64,000 nucleotides of DNA from JAKPBU01 sp964425695 (GTDB lineage: Bacteria; Pseudomonadota; Gammaproteobacteria; Xanthomonadales; Xanthomonadaceae): positions 310,001 to 374,000 of the forward strand of contig CAYRNF010000001.1 in NCBI GenBank assembly GCA_964425695.1, read 5' to 3'. Below the pieces are notes generated by a model, which did not search any database, had not been told where the DNA came from, and was given only the letters and a program-made list of their open reading frames with translations. Below, piece after piece: positions 26,702-35,850 of the stretch. Positions within the stretch are counted from its first letter, which is position 1; each line of letters opens with the position of its first letter. The position numbers and the translations under genes are program-made.

Positions 26702-27866
26702 GTGAATAGCGACCGTGTTCGACCGCAACACGGCCCTCCAGCTCCATGACCAGCAGCATGGAGGACAGTTCCGCGGCCGTCAATCCGCTGCGTTCCACGA
26801 GCCGATCCATAGGGGTTGGGTCGTGGTCAAGCGCGTTCCACAACCGGTTGTAGTGGGGATTGCCCGACCAGGGCGCGGGCTCGCACGTTCCACAGCTCGC
26901 GCCGTGGGGTCGCGGTTCAGTGGGGGCGCCGAGCCGGGCGCGCAAGGCCACGGCCTGGCCGGCCGCCAGCGGGGCAAGCGTCTGGATCACCTCGCCCGCG
27001 GATTCAACCAGCGTGGCTCCGTCGCGGATCAAGCGGTGGCAGCCGCGGGCCAGCGGATTTCGGATCGAGCCGGGGATCGCGAACACCTCGCGTCCCGCGT
27101 CGGCCGCCTGGCGTGCGGTGATCAGTGCTCCCGAGCGCTCGCCGGCTTCCACCACCAGCGTGCCCAGGCTCAGCCCGGCCAGGATCCGGTTGCGGCTGGG
27201 GAAGAACTCGCGGCGCGCGCGTACGCCGGGCAGGTGTTCGCTGACCACGCAGCCTTCGGCCGCCACCTGCGCCAGCAGGCCGCGATGGCTGGCCGGATAA
27301 GGCAGGTCCGGCCCGCAGCCCAGCACCGCCAAGGTGTTGCCTTCGCCCTGCGACAGAGCGGCGCGGTGCGCGGCCGCGTCGATCCCCGAGGCCAGCCCGC
27401 TGCCCACCACGAACCCGGCGCGTACCAGTTCCAGCGCGAAAGCCCACGCGTGCTCGCAGCCGCCGGAGGTGGCTGCGCGGCTGCCGACCACCGCCACCAC
27501 CGGCCGCCAGGCGAGCGCGGCGTCGCCGTGCACGAACAGGGCCAGGGGCGGACTGGCAATGCTGCGCAGCAGGGGTGGGTAATCGGCATCGTGCCAGCCG
27601 ACCAGGCTGCGGCCGCTGCCGCACAGCCACGCCTCGGCGTGGGCGAGCGCGGTCGTGTCCGGGCGCCGCAGCGCGGCCACTTGGCGTTCGTCCAGGCCCG
27701 CGTCGCGCCATGCGCTGGCGCCGGCCGCGAGGGAGGCGTGCGCCGTGCCGTGCCGTTCCAGCAGGCCGCGCCGCGCGGCGGCGGAACCACCCGCGGCAAC
27801 GAGCCGCAGCAGGGCCAGGGTGTCTTCCGGAACGGACGCGGGCGGGGCGGGTGCGGGCATGCGCAC
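26694..27866 (-). CDS. dprA: DNA processing protein DprA/Smf
   Basis: DprA binds incoming single-stranded DNA and loads RecA during natural transformation. The 390-residue protein has an N-terminal SAM-like helical region, the Rossmann core with VGSGLASGIDAAAHRAAL, GCGPDLPYPASHRGL and SEHLPGVRARREFFPSRNRI, and a C-terminal winged-helix type domain (LSSMLLVMELEGRVAVEHGRYSR, given in parts). Length and order are normal. The presence of dprA is consistent with competence but does not show it. It is downstream of the LysM gene on the same strand, with a palindrome between them. Confidence 0.96.
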   Translation of the reverse strand: MRMPAPAPPASVPEDTLALLRLVAAGGSAAARRGLLERHGTAHASLAAGASAWRDAGLDERQVAALRRPDTTALAHAEAWLCGSGRSLVGWHDADYPPLLRSIASPPLALFVHGDAALAWRPVVAVVGSRAATSGGCEHAWAFALELVRAGFVVGSGLASGIDAAAHRAALSQGEGNTLAVLGCGPDLPYPASHRGLLAQVAAEGCVVSEHLPGVRARREFFPSRNRILAGLSLGTLVVEAGERSGALITARQAADAGREVFAIPGSIRNPLARGCHRLIRDGATLVESAGEVIQTLAPLAAGQAVALRARLGAPTEPRPHGASCGTCEPAPWSGNPHYNRLWNALDHDPTPMDRLVERSGLTAAELSSMLLVMELEGRVAVEHGRYSRR

Positions 27867-27883
27867 AGCCTGCCGCGCAAACG

Positions 27884-27909
27884 GCGACGGCGCCCTAGGG
27901 CGCCGTCGC
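27884..27909 (-). terminator. Perfect 12-bp palindrome between the LysM gene and dprA
   Basis: GCGACGGCGCCC and GGGCGCCGTCGC meet around a TA centre. No T-run follows on the minus strand, so it may be a weak terminator, an mRNA stabiliser or a protein-binding palindrome. It lies 42 bases after the LysM gene stop and 17 bases before the dprA start. Confidence 0.5.
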
Positions 27910-27951
27910 GTGGAAACCTCGGAAAAGTCTGGTTCGCGCGCGAACGCCGCC

Positions 27952-29166
27952 TTAGTAGGTGGCGTCCGGGTGCTTGAGCTCGTAGCCCATGCGGGTCGGC
28001 TTCACGCCTTCCATGACCAGCGCGTAGCTGACCTTGTCGAAGGTGCGGAACACCATCACGTGCGAGGCGTACTCGTCGGGCAGGCGCACCTTCTTGCGGA
28101 AGCTCACCGAGTCCTCGGTGCGCTCGTCGCCGTACTGGACCTTGTCCACGGCGTTGGTGCCCACGCGCCACACCGAGAACACGGTGCCGTTGTCCACGCC
28201 TTCGCGCGCTCCCACCGAGAGCGCGACCACGTCGCGCGGGCCGCCGGCGGTCAGCATGTCGGCCACGGCCAGCACGCGGGCGCGGCCGTATTCCAGGGTC
28301 TGCTTGGGCGGGTGCGGGAAGAACTGCAGGTCGTAGCGCTGCGGTTCCACCGGCACCACGCGGTCGCCGATGCGCACTTCCGCGGCCGGATCGTCCAGCA
28401 GCAGGGTGCTGGCCTCGATCCCGCCCACTTCGCCGCGGGTCAGGGTGCCGGCGTTGACGCGCAGCAGCTCGTAGCCCAAGAAGTCCTTGCCCTTGCGGAT
28501 GTCCCAGTACGGCGCGGCCGGGTCGGTCCAGTAGGAATTGGTAAGCAGCGTGCGCTCGCCGCGGAAGTCCAGGTCGGTCTTGTGGAACCGGTCGCAGCAG
28601 GCCTGGGTGCGGTCCAGGCGCGCGTAGCGCTGCAGCGGGCGCAGGACCATGAAGCGGTCGCCGGTGCGGGCCCCGCCCAGTCCCTTGACGTAGGCGAGCT
28701 GGCCCTGGGTGCTGCGCAGGCGGTCGTCTTCCAGACCCACCACGTAGGGCATGTCGTCGAACTCGTCCACCACGCGCAGGTCCTTCAGGAAGGACTCGAT
28801 CTGCGACAGCGGGATGGCGTTGATGGGCGCTTCGGTGCGCGGCCCCGGCTGCGCGGCCAGGCGGTTCAGGTACGCCAGGCTGATGACGTCGCCCGGGTAG
28901 ATCAGATGCGGGTTGGCGATCTGCGGGTTGGCCTGCCAGATTTCCGGCCACAGCCATGGGCGCTTGAGGAAGCGGCCGGCGATGTCCCACAGCGTGTCGC
29001 CGCGCTTGACCACGTAGGTGTCGGGGTGGCCGGTGCGGAATTCCTGGGCCACCGACCAGCCGGCGACGGTGAGCATGGCCGCGACCAGCACCACGCGAAG
29101 GCGTGCCGAACGGACCCAGTCAACGACAGGCAGCCCGCGAGAAAGCTGCTTAAGCTTGGCGGCCAT
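27952..29166 (-). CDS. LysM peptidoglycan-binding domain protein
   Basis: A 404-residue exported protein. An N-terminal TM/signal segment (LRVVLVAAMLTVAGWSVAQ) is followed by a LysM domain, YVVKRGDTLWDIAGRFLKRPW and WPEIWQANPQIANPHLIYPGD (given in parts), at about residues 48-100. The rest of the protein is β-rich and conserved in this gene neighbourhood upstream of dprA (LysM-dprA-smg-topA). A role in the cell wall is inferred. The ATG at 29166 has AAGGGGAG on the minus strand just upstream. The gene is divergent from def, with about 145 bases between the starts. Confidence 0.92.
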   Translation of the reverse strand: MAAKLKQLSRGLPVVDWVRSARLRVVLVAAMLTVAGWSVAQEFRTGHPDTYVVKRGDTLWDIAGRFLKRPWLWPEIWQANPQIANPHLIYPGDVISLAYLNRLAAQPGPRTEAPINAIPLSQIESFLKDLRVVDEFDDMPYVVGLEDDRLRSTQGQLAYVKGLGGARTGDRFMVLRPLQRYARLDRTQACCDRFHKTDLDFRGERTLLTNSYWTDPAAPYWDIRKGKDFLGYELLRVNAGTLTRGEVGGIEASTLLLDDPAAEVRIGDRVVPVEPQRYDLQFFPHPPKQTLEYGRARVLAVADMLTAGGPRDVVALSVGAREGVDNGTVFSVWRVGTNAVDKVQYGDERTEDSVSFRKKVRLPDEYASHVMVFRTFDKVSYALVMEGVKPTRMGYELKHPDATY

Positions 29167-29312
29167 GTGCCCGCTCCCCTTGAAGTTTTTCCCCTGCAAC
29201 GGCGGCACTATAGCCCACAAACCTCGGCCGGTTGCAAGGGTACGGGGGTACAATCGGCGGTCCCGCAACACGGCCGTCTTGCGGTTGTGACTGGCGACCC
29301 AATTTCAAAGCC

Positions 29313-29822
29313 ATGGCTCTGCTGACCATTCTCGAATTCCCCGATCCGCGCCTGCGCACCAAGGCGGTGCCGGTGGAGCCTGCACGCATCGCCGAACCCG
29401 GCTTCCAGCGCCTGCTCGATGACATGTTCGAGACCATGTACGAGGAACCGGGCATCGGCCTGGCGGCCAGCCAGGTGGACGTGCACCAGCGCTTCATGGT
29501 GGTTGACGTCAGCGAGGACCGCAGCGGCGCGCGCGTCTTCATCAATCCGGAGATCACCGCGCGCGCAGGCGAGCAGGTCTACCAGGAAGGCTGCCTGTCG
29601 GTGCCCGGCATCTTCGCCGACGTGACCCGCGCCAGCGAGATCACGGTGCGCGCCATCGGCCGCGACGGCACGCCGTTCGAGCTCAGCGCGGACGGCCTGC
29701 TGGCGGTGTGCATCCAGCACGAGATGGACCACCTGGACGGCAAGCTGTTCATCGACTACCTGAGCCCGCTCAAGCGCGAGATGGTGCGCAAGAAGCTGGC
29801 GAAGGCGAAACGGGCCGCCTGA
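29313..29822 (+). CDS. def: Peptide deformylase
   Basis: Removes the formyl group from the N-terminal Met of nascent proteins. The 169-residue protein has the three motifs: GIGLAASQVD, EGCLSVPG with metal-binding Cys, and QHEMDHLDG with two His ligands and catalytic Glu. It precedes fmt by 102 bases, a conserved pair (deformylase with formyltransferase). The C-terminal LKREMVRKKLAKAKRA is the usual basic end. Confidence 0.97.
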   Translation: MALLTILEFPDPRLRTKAVPVEPARIAEPGFQRLLDDMFETMYEEPGIGLAASQVDVHQRFMVVDVSEDRSGARVFINPEITARAGEQVYQEGCLSVPGIFADVTRASEITVRAIGRDGTPFELSADGLLAVCIQHEMDHLDGKLFIDYLSPLKREMVRKKLAKAKRAA

Positions 29823-29924
29823 GGCGCCGCTGGTCCGCGATAGGCGCGGCCTGATCCGCGGAGGCCGCGGATCGGGCGTGCGGATCGGGCCGGATCACGA
29901 TCCACGCATCGCGAGCTGTCACCC

Positions 29925-30851
29925 ATGAGAATCGTCTTTGCCGGCACGCCGGAATTTGCCGTGCCCTCGCTGCGCGCCGCGCTGCAGGCCACCGAGGTGG
30001 TGGCCGTGTACACGCAGCCCGACCGGCCTGCCGGCCGTGGCCGCGTGCTCACGCCTTCGCCCATCAAGCGCGAGGCGCTCAAGCGAGGGATTCCCGTGCT
30101 GCAGCCGGACACGCTCAAGGGCGAAGTGTCGCGCGCTGCGCTGCGCGCGCTGCAGCCCGACCTGATGGTGGTGGTGGCCTACGGGATGCTGCTGCCGCAG
30201 AAGGTCCTGGAGATCCCGCAATACGGCTGCTGGAACGTGCACGCCTCGCTGCTGCCGCGCTGGCGCGGCGCGGCGCCCATCCAGCGCGCCATCGAGGCCG
30301 GCGACGCGGAAACCGGCGTGTGCCTGATGCAGATGGAGAAGGGCCTGGACACCGGCCCGGTGCTGCTGCGCCGTTCGATCCCGATCGATGCCGGCGCTAC
30401 TGCGGGCCAGCTGCACGACGCGCTGTCGATCCTGGGCGCGCAGGTGCTGGCCGACGGCCTGAAGCTGCAACGGCTGGGCGTGCGCCCGCAGCCGGTGCCG
30501 CAGCCCACCGAGGGCGTGACCTACGCCCGCAAGCTGGAAAAGCACGAAGCGAAACTGGACTGGAACCAGCCCGCGCAGGCGCTGGCCAACAAGGTGCGCG
30601 CGTTCAATCCGTTCCCGATGGCCGAAGCGGTGCTGGCCGGCGAGCGGGTACGCATCCACGCGGCGATCGCGCTGCCGCTGGCGCACCAGGCGGCACCGGG
30701 CACGGTGCTGTTCGGCGGCCGCGACGGCATCGACGTGGCTTGCGCCGAAGGCGCGCTGCGCATCCGCACGCTGCAGCGCGACGGCGGCACCGCGATCACC
30801 GCGGCCGATTACCTCAACGCCCGCCGCGACCTGGTCGCGCGCGCGTCCTGA
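29925..30851 (+). CDS. fmt: Methionyl-tRNA formyltransferase
   Basis: Formylates the initiator Met-tRNA with 10-formyl-THF. The 308-residue protein begins MRIVFAGTPEFAVPSL, contains YTQPDRPAGRGR and the catalytic WNVHASLLPRWRGAAPIQRAI (in parts: NVHASLLPRWRGAAPI), and has a C-terminal OB-like domain. It lies 7 bases before rsmB, so the two are translationally linked or in one transcript. Confidence 0.97.
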   Translation: MRIVFAGTPEFAVPSLRAALQATEVVAVYTQPDRPAGRGRVLTPSPIKREALKRGIPVLQPDTLKGEVSRAALRALQPDLMVVVAYGMLLPQKVLEIPQYGCWNVHASLLPRWRGAAPIQRAIEAGDAETGVCLMQMEKGLDTGPVLLRRSIPIDAGATAGQLHDALSILGAQVLADGLKLQRLGVRPQPVPQPTEGVTYARKLEKHEAKLDWNQPAQALANKVRAFNPFPMAEAVLAGERVRIHAAIALPLAHQAAPGTVLFGGRDGIDVACAEGALRIRTLQRDGGTAITAADYLNARRDLVARAS

Positions 30852-30858
30852 CCGCGCC

Positions 30859-32157
30859 GTGCAGGCATCGACGCTTCCGGGCGCAGCCAGCCGCGTCGCC
30901 GCGGTGCGCGTGCTCGATGCGGTGCTGCATCGCGGGCGATCGCTGAAGGCCGAGTTCGGTGCCGCGCTGCCGGCGCTGCCGGACCCGCGCGATCGCGCGC
31001 TGGTCGAGGCGATCGTGTTCGCCGCGCTGCGCCAGCGCGCGCGTTACGACGCCGCGTTGCGCCAATGGATGCCGCGCCCGCCCGGCGGCCGCGACGCCCC
31101 GCTGCGCGCACTGCTGTACGTCGGCTTCGCCCAGCTCGATGCCCTGCGCCTGCCGGCGCATGCGGCCGTGGACGCTACCGTGGAAGCCGCGCGTGTCTTG
31201 GGCCGCGCCCACCAGGCCGGCGTGGTCAATGCCCTGTTGCGTCGCGCCCAGCGCGAGGGCCTGCCTGCGGGTGATCCGGCCGATGCATGGCCGCAATGGC
31301 TGCGCGCACGCATTGCTGCGGATTGGCCGGAGCAGGCCGCTGCGATCTTCGCCGCCAGCGCAGCGCCGGCGCCGTTGTGGCTGCGTGTGAACCAGCGCGT
31401 GCAGCCGCGCGACGATTACCTGCGCCTGCTGGACGAGGCAGGGATCGAAGCCGCCGCCGATCCGCTCCAAGCCGATGCGCTGCGCGTGGATGCCAGCGTG
31501 CCGGTCGCCACGTTGCCTGGATTCGCCGACGGTGCGGTGTCGGTGCAGGACCTCAGCGCGCAGGCCGTGGCGGATGCGCTGGCACCGGCGCGTGGCGCGC
31601 GCGTGCTGGATGCCTGCGCGGCGCCCGGCGGCAAGACCGCGCACCTGCTGGAACGCGACCCGTCGCTGCGGGTCACTGCGCTGGACATCGACGCGCGCCG
31701 CGTCCGGCGGATGGCCGAAGCCTTCGCGCGCGTGGGCGTGCGCGCCGACGCACGCACTGCCGATGCCGCCGATCCGGGTGCGTGGTGGGACGGCGTGCCG
31801 TACGACGCGATCCTGATCGACGCGCCGTGTTCGGCGACCGGCATCGTGCGTCGCCAGCCCGACATCCTGCTGCATCGCAGGCCGTCGGACCTGGATGCGC
31901 TGGCGGCGACGCAGGCGCGGTTGCTGGACGCGCTGTGGCCCCTGCTGGCACCCGGTGGCGCGCTGCTGTATGCGACCTGCTCGATCCTGCGACAGGAAAA
32001 CCAGGCGCAGGTCGAAGGGTTCCTGGCCCGCACCGCGGACGCGGCCACGTTGGAGCTTGGCAGCGACTTCGGGCATGCGGCCGGCAGCGGCCGGCAGCGG
32101 CTGCCCGGTGAACTCGGCGCGGACGGGTTCTTCTACGCGCGGCTGACCCGGCGCTAG
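30859..32157 (+). CDS. rsmB: 16S rRNA m5C967 methyltransferase RsmB
   Basis: Methylates C967 of 16S rRNA. The 432-residue protein has an N-terminal NusB-like domain (DRALVEAIVFAALRQRARYD, in parts) and a C-terminal SAM methyltransferase with DACAAPGGKTAHLLE, IDAPCSATGIVRR (catalytic Cys in motif IV) and YATCSILRQEN (second catalytic Cys in motif VI). The start is GTG at 30859, 7 bases after fmt, with no other in-frame start at a sensible place. Confidence 0.95.
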   Translation: MQASTLPGAASRVAAVRVLDAVLHRGRSLKAEFGAALPALPDPRDRALVEAIVFAALRQRARYDAALRQWMPRPPGGRDAPLRALLYVGFAQLDALRLPAHAAVDATVEAARVLGRAHQAGVVNALLRRAQREGLPAGDPADAWPQWLRARIAADWPEQAAAIFAASAAPAPLWLRVNQRVQPRDDYLRLLDEAGIEAAADPLQADALRVDASVPVATLPGFADGAVSVQDLSAQAVADALAPARGARVLDACAAPGGKTAHLLERDPSLRVTALDIDARRVRRMAEAFARVGVRADARTADAADPGAWWDGVPYDAILIDAPCSATGIVRRQPDILLHRRPSDLDALAATQARLLDALWPLLAPGGALLYATCSILRQENQAQVEGFLARTADAATLELGSDFGHAAGSGRQRLPGELGADGFFYARLTRR

Positions 32158-32257
32158 CGTCCCGCGCGCGGATTCGCAGGCGCGCAATGGCTGCGGCCGG
32201 TGCGCGCGTACCGCGATGCGAGCCGGTCGCGCGAGGGGCGCTGGTTATCATGCCGCC

Positions 32258-33961
32258 ATGCTCGATACCCGCGCCAAACGCGACACCTGGCTGTTCTGGA
32301 TCGTGGCCGTGCTGGTGCTCGGCGCCGGCCTGGGCCTGCGCGACCCCTGGCCTGCCGACGAGCCGCGCTTCGCACTGGTGGCCAAGCAGATGTGGGACAG
32401 CGGCGAGTGGCTGTTCCCGCATCGCGGCAACGAGCTGTATCCGGACAAGCCGCCGCTGCTGATGTGGCTGCAGGCCGCGGCATATGCGGTGCTGCGCGAC
32501 TGGCGCGTCGCGTTCCTGCTGCCGTCGCTGCTGGCCGCGCTGGGCACGCTGTGGTGCGTGGTGGACCTGGGCCGGCGGCTGTGGACGCGGCGGATCGGGC
32601 TGTATGCCGGCTGGGCGCTGCTGTTCGCGTTCCAGTTCACCTACCAGTCCAAGCGTGCGCAGATCGATCCGCTGGTGACGTTCTGGATCACGCTGGCGAA
32701 CTACGGCCTGCTGCGTCATTTCCTGCAGGGTCCCGACTGGCGCTGGTGGACGCTGGGCTGGCTGGCCGCGGGGCTGGGGGTGATCAGCAAGGGCGTGGGC
32801 GCGCTGGCCCTGCTGATGTGCCTGCCGGCGCTGTACGCGATCCGCCGCGGCTGGCGGCCGGTGGCCAGCGGACCGCTGCGTGGCTGGCAGCGCTGGTGCG
32901 GGCCGCTCGCGCTGCTGCTGGCGATCGGCGCGTGGCTGGTGCCGATGGTGCTGGCCGCCAGCCAGCACCCGGACCCGGCCTACCGCGAGTACATGGGCAA
33001 CATCCTGCTGCGCCAGACCGCCGGCCGCTACACCGGCGGCTGGTCGCACCCGCAGCCGCCCTGGTATTTTCTGGAAGTGATGCTGACCTGGGCACCGGCG
33101 ATCCTGGCGCTGCCGTGGGCCCTGCCCGCATGGCGCAGGCGGCTGCAGCGGCGCGATGCGCGCTACCTGCTGCCGCTGGCATGGTGGGTCCTGGTGCTGG
33201 TGTTCTTCTCCGTCTCCACCGGCAAGCGCGACGTCTACATCCTGCCCGCGCTGCCGATGTTCTGCCTGGCGCTGGCGCCGCTGCTGCCGGGCATCGTGCG
33301 CACGCGCTGGGCGCGTCGCATCGCCTTCGGCACGGGCGCGGCGATCGCGCTGCTGCTGCTCGCCGCGGGGGCGGCGATGGCATTCGGCGATCCGGCGTTC
33401 GAGGCCCGGCTGGCGGCCGAACGCGGACTGCACGGCGGCACGGACGCGGTCGGCCTGCTGCTGCTCGCCATCGGCGCGTGGGGCGCAGGCGCGCTGGCCT
33501 GGCACCGGGTCCGCGGCGGCGTTGCGGCGCTGCTGTGGACGCTTGGCGGGCTGTGGGTGCTGTACGGCCTGGGCGCGCATCCGCTGCTCAACGACAGTAC
33601 CTCCGCGCGCGGCGTGATGCAGGCCGCGGGCCGGCGCATCGGGCCCGAGGCGGAACTCGCCCTGGTGGGCTGGCGCGAACAGCACCTGCTGCAGGCGGAC
33701 CGCCCGGCGACCACGTTCGGCTTCCGCATGGCGGCCGACGAGCAGCTGGTGCGCGGCGCTGCGTGGCTGGCGCAGAAGCCGCACGCGCGCTGGCTGTTCG
33801 TGGAGGAATCCGCGCTGGCCGCCTGCATCGACCGCTCGCGCGCCGAGCGCGTCGGTGTCTCGAACCGGCGTACCTGGTGGCTGGTGCCGGGCAACGCGGT
33901 GCTGGGCCCCTGTGAGCGCGCGCAGCAAGCAGCGCCTGCACCTGCGGACGACGACGCCTGA
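32258..33961 (+). CDS. ArnT-like glycosyltransferase (PMT_2 family)
   Basis: A 567-residue integral membrane protein with about 10-12 TM segments, resembling lipid A aminoarabinose transferase ArnT and other GT83/PMT_2 proteins. The conserved acidic pair is in the first periplasmic loop (DPWPADEPRFALVAKQM), followed by LYPDKPPLLMWLQAAAY. Such enzymes transfer a sugar from a polyprenyl-phosphate donor to a lipid or protein on the periplasmic side; lipid A is a guess. The ATG at 32258 is preceded by no strong ribosome binding site. It heads the surface-glycan block. Confidence 0.88.
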   Translation: MLDTRAKRDTWLFWIVAVLVLGAGLGLRDPWPADEPRFALVAKQMWDSGEWLFPHRGNELYPDKPPLLMWLQAAAYAVLRDWRVAFLLPSLLAALGTLWCVVDLGRRLWTRRIGLYAGWALLFAFQFTYQSKRAQIDPLVTFWITLANYGLLRHFLQGPDWRWWTLGWLAAGLGVISKGVGALALLMCLPALYAIRRGWRPVASGPLRGWQRWCGPLALLLAIGAWLVPMVLAASQHPDPAYREYMGNILLRQTAGRYTGGWSHPQPPWYFLEVMLTWAPAILALPWALPAWRRRLQRRDARYLLPLAWWVLVLVFFSVSTGKRDVYILPALPMFCLALAPLLPGIVRTRWARRIAFGTGAAIALLLLAAGAAMAFGDPAFEARLAAERGLHGGTDAVGLLLLAIGAWGAGALAWHRVRGGVAALLWTLGGLWVLYGLGAHPLLNDSTSARGVMQAAGRRIGPEAELALVGWREQHLLQADRPATTFGFRMAADEQLVRGAAWLAQKPHARWLFVEESALAACIDRSRAERVGVSNRRTWWLVPGNAVLGPCERAQQAAPAPADDDA

Positions 33962-34001
33962 TCCCGCGCGCAGCCGTTCCGTGCCGACGCGGGCGCGCGC
34001 T

Positions 34002-34991
34002 TCAGTCCCCGCGCGCGAGCTCCGTATCCACCGCCTGCGCCAGGCGCTGCGCGAAGTGCGCGGCGTTGGATTCGTACCACGCGCGTGCGGCATCGCCGAT
34101 GCGCGCCACTTCCGCCTCGTCCAGGTCGATGACGTGCTGGATCGCCTGCGCCATGGCGTCCGCATCGAAGCCGTAGAGCGTCGCCAGGCGCTGCGCGCCG
34201 ATGGGCCGCGCGGGTACCAGGATGCCGCGGTCCGGGCGCACCAGTTCGTTCATGGGGGGCGCGTCCAGGGTCAGCGTCACCGCGCCCACGCTCATGGCTT
34301 CCACCAGGTAATGGCCGAAGCCTTCGGTTTGCGACGGGCACAGGTGGAACCGGTTGGCGTTCTGCAGGCGCCTGAGTTCGCCGTCGGGCAGATAGCCCAC
34401 CAGGTGGCGGATGTTGGCGGCTTCGTCCCCGGCCTGCGCTGTGCGCGGGCTTTGCACCACGGTCAGCGTGGGCCAGTGCGGATGCGCGCGCCACAGCGCC
34501 AGCAGCGCCTGCGTGCCCTTGTGGCCGCTGCGCCCGGCCAGGTGGAAGAACGTGGGTTCGCGCGCGACGCCGCGGTCGAGGCGGTCGGGGCTGGTGAAGC
34601 CGACGAAGGCGGTGCGGGTGCCCAGCGCGTCGAAGATCCGCATGCCCTCGCGGGTCTTGGCGAAGACCGCGTCCACGCCGCGAAGCGCGGCCACGTCCTC
34701 GGGCTTGCAGAACTCCGGGTTGGGCACGAAGACGTTGCGCCGCGCCCACGACAGGTACTCCGGGCGCACGTGCTCGAGCATGATCGTGAGGTCGTAGCGC
34801 GGGCCGCGCCAGCGGTGCCACGCGTCCAGCGCCCGCGCCTTCACGCGGTGCGCGAGCTTGCGCAGCTTGCCGCGGCCCCACGTGCTGTAGTGCACCGCCA
34901 TGCCACGGCTGGCCAGCGCCGAACCCAGCAGCTCGATGTCGCGCCCCAGGCCGACGCTGTTGTTCCAGGCGATCAGGTTGACGCGCAGCAT
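34002..34991 (-). CDS. Glycosyltransferase (GT4-like)
   Basis: A 329-residue glycosyltransferase of the GT-B type. Recognisable parts are the N-terminal LIAWNNSVGLGRDIELLGSAL (sugar or acceptor loop), LAGRSGHKGTQALLALW, and the donor-binding CPSQTEGFGHYLVEAMSVGAV with Glu-rich EX7E-like region. The acceptor and sugar are unknown. The ATG at 34991 is chosen; a longer start is possible. It is convergent to the ArnT-like gene and divergent from the YrbL-like gene, within a cluster of surface-carbohydrate genes. Confidence 0.85.
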   Translation of the reverse strand: MLRVNLIAWNNSVGLGRDIELLGSALASRGMAVHYSTWGRGKLRKLAHRVKARALDAWHRWRGPRYDLTIMLEHVRPEYLSWARRNVFVPNPEFCKPEDVAALRGVDAVFAKTREGMRIFDALGTRTAFVGFTSPDRLDRGVAREPTFFHLAGRSGHKGTQALLALWRAHPHWPTLTVVQSPRTAQAGDEAANIRHLVGYLPDGELRRLQNANRFHLCPSQTEGFGHYLVEAMSVGAVTLTLDAPPMNELVRPDRGILVPARPIGAQRLATLYGFDADAMAQAIQHVIDLDEAEVARIGDAARAWYESNAAHFAQRLAQAVDTELARGD

Positions 34992-35096
34992 GCCGTGGGC
35001 CGGTTCCGGGTGGAGCCCGCGCATGCTACACGCGCCGGTGCAGCGCTCCGGGACCGCCGGTAGACTGCCGGTCCCGTTGCCGAACCATTGCCGAAC

Positions 35097-35810
35097 GTGT
35101 CTTCCACGCCCGCCACTGCGCCCCGCGCACGCGACACCGCACACGCAGGCCAGCAGCCGGTCGGCAGGCTGCCTGCGCTGTCGCTGGCCGCGCATACGCC
35201 GGTGGCCCAGGGCTACATGCGCCGCGTGTACGCGCATCCGCATCGCGACGATGCGCTGGTCAAGGTGATCCGCGCCGACACGCAGCGCGCGCGCACCCAG
35301 GGCGCGCGCAACTGGCTGAAGCGGCGCGGCCGCACCCGGCACCACGTGGTGTTCCTGCGCGAGATCCGCGAGTACCTGGCGCTGCGCGCCCGCGCGCCGA
35401 ACGTCGCGCCGATCTCGCACATCTTCGGCTTCGCGCAGACCGATGCGGGCCTGGGACTGGTGGTCGAGCGCCTGCAAGGCGAGGACGGCGCGCTGGCCCC
35501 GACGCTGATCGAACTGTACCGGCGCCACGGCGATGCGCCGTGGCTGCGGGAAGGGATCGATGCGCTGTTCGACGCCTTGCGCGATCACCATGTCGTGGTC
35601 AGCGACGTGAACCCCGGCAACGTGGTGTACGGCTGCGGCAGCGACGGCGTGCCGCGCTTCGCGCTGGTCGACGGATTCGGCGACAAGAACGTGGTGCCGC
35701 TGTGTTCGCTGAGCCGGCGTTACAACGCGTATGTCCTGCGCCGCCTGCAGCGCAAGCTCATGGCCAGGCTGGCGACGCTGTCGCGGGGGACGCCGCTGTG
35801 GCGGGACTGA
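35097..35810 (+). CDS. YrbL family kinase-like protein
   Basis: A 237-residue protein of the PhoP regulatory network YrbL family, related to lipopolysaccharide and eukaryotic-like kinases. The kinase-like elements seen are YMRRVYAHPHRDDALVKVI (ATP Lys region) and VVSDVNPGNVVYG, with the catalytic Asp and Asn, followed by FALVDGFGDKN (DFG-like). The start is uncertain: GTG at 35097 or TTG at 35088. The phospho-acceptor is unknown. It is followed by the Stealth gene after 40 bases, which suggests a joint role in surface polymer synthesis. Confidence 0.82.
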   Translation: MSSTPATAPRARDTAHAGQQPVGRLPALSLAAHTPVAQGYMRRVYAHPHRDDALVKVIRADTQRARTQGARNWLKRRGRTRHHVVFLREIREYLALRARAPNVAPISHIFGFAQTDAGLGLVVERLQGEDGALAPTLIELYRRHGDAPWLREGIDALFDALRDHHVVVSDVNPGNVVYGCGSDGVPRFALVDGFGDKNVVPLCSLSRRYNAYVLRRLQRKLMARLATLSRGTPLWRD

Positions 35811-35850
35811 GTCCCCGTGCGGCGCGCAGGCCGCGAAGGAAGGCGCCGGC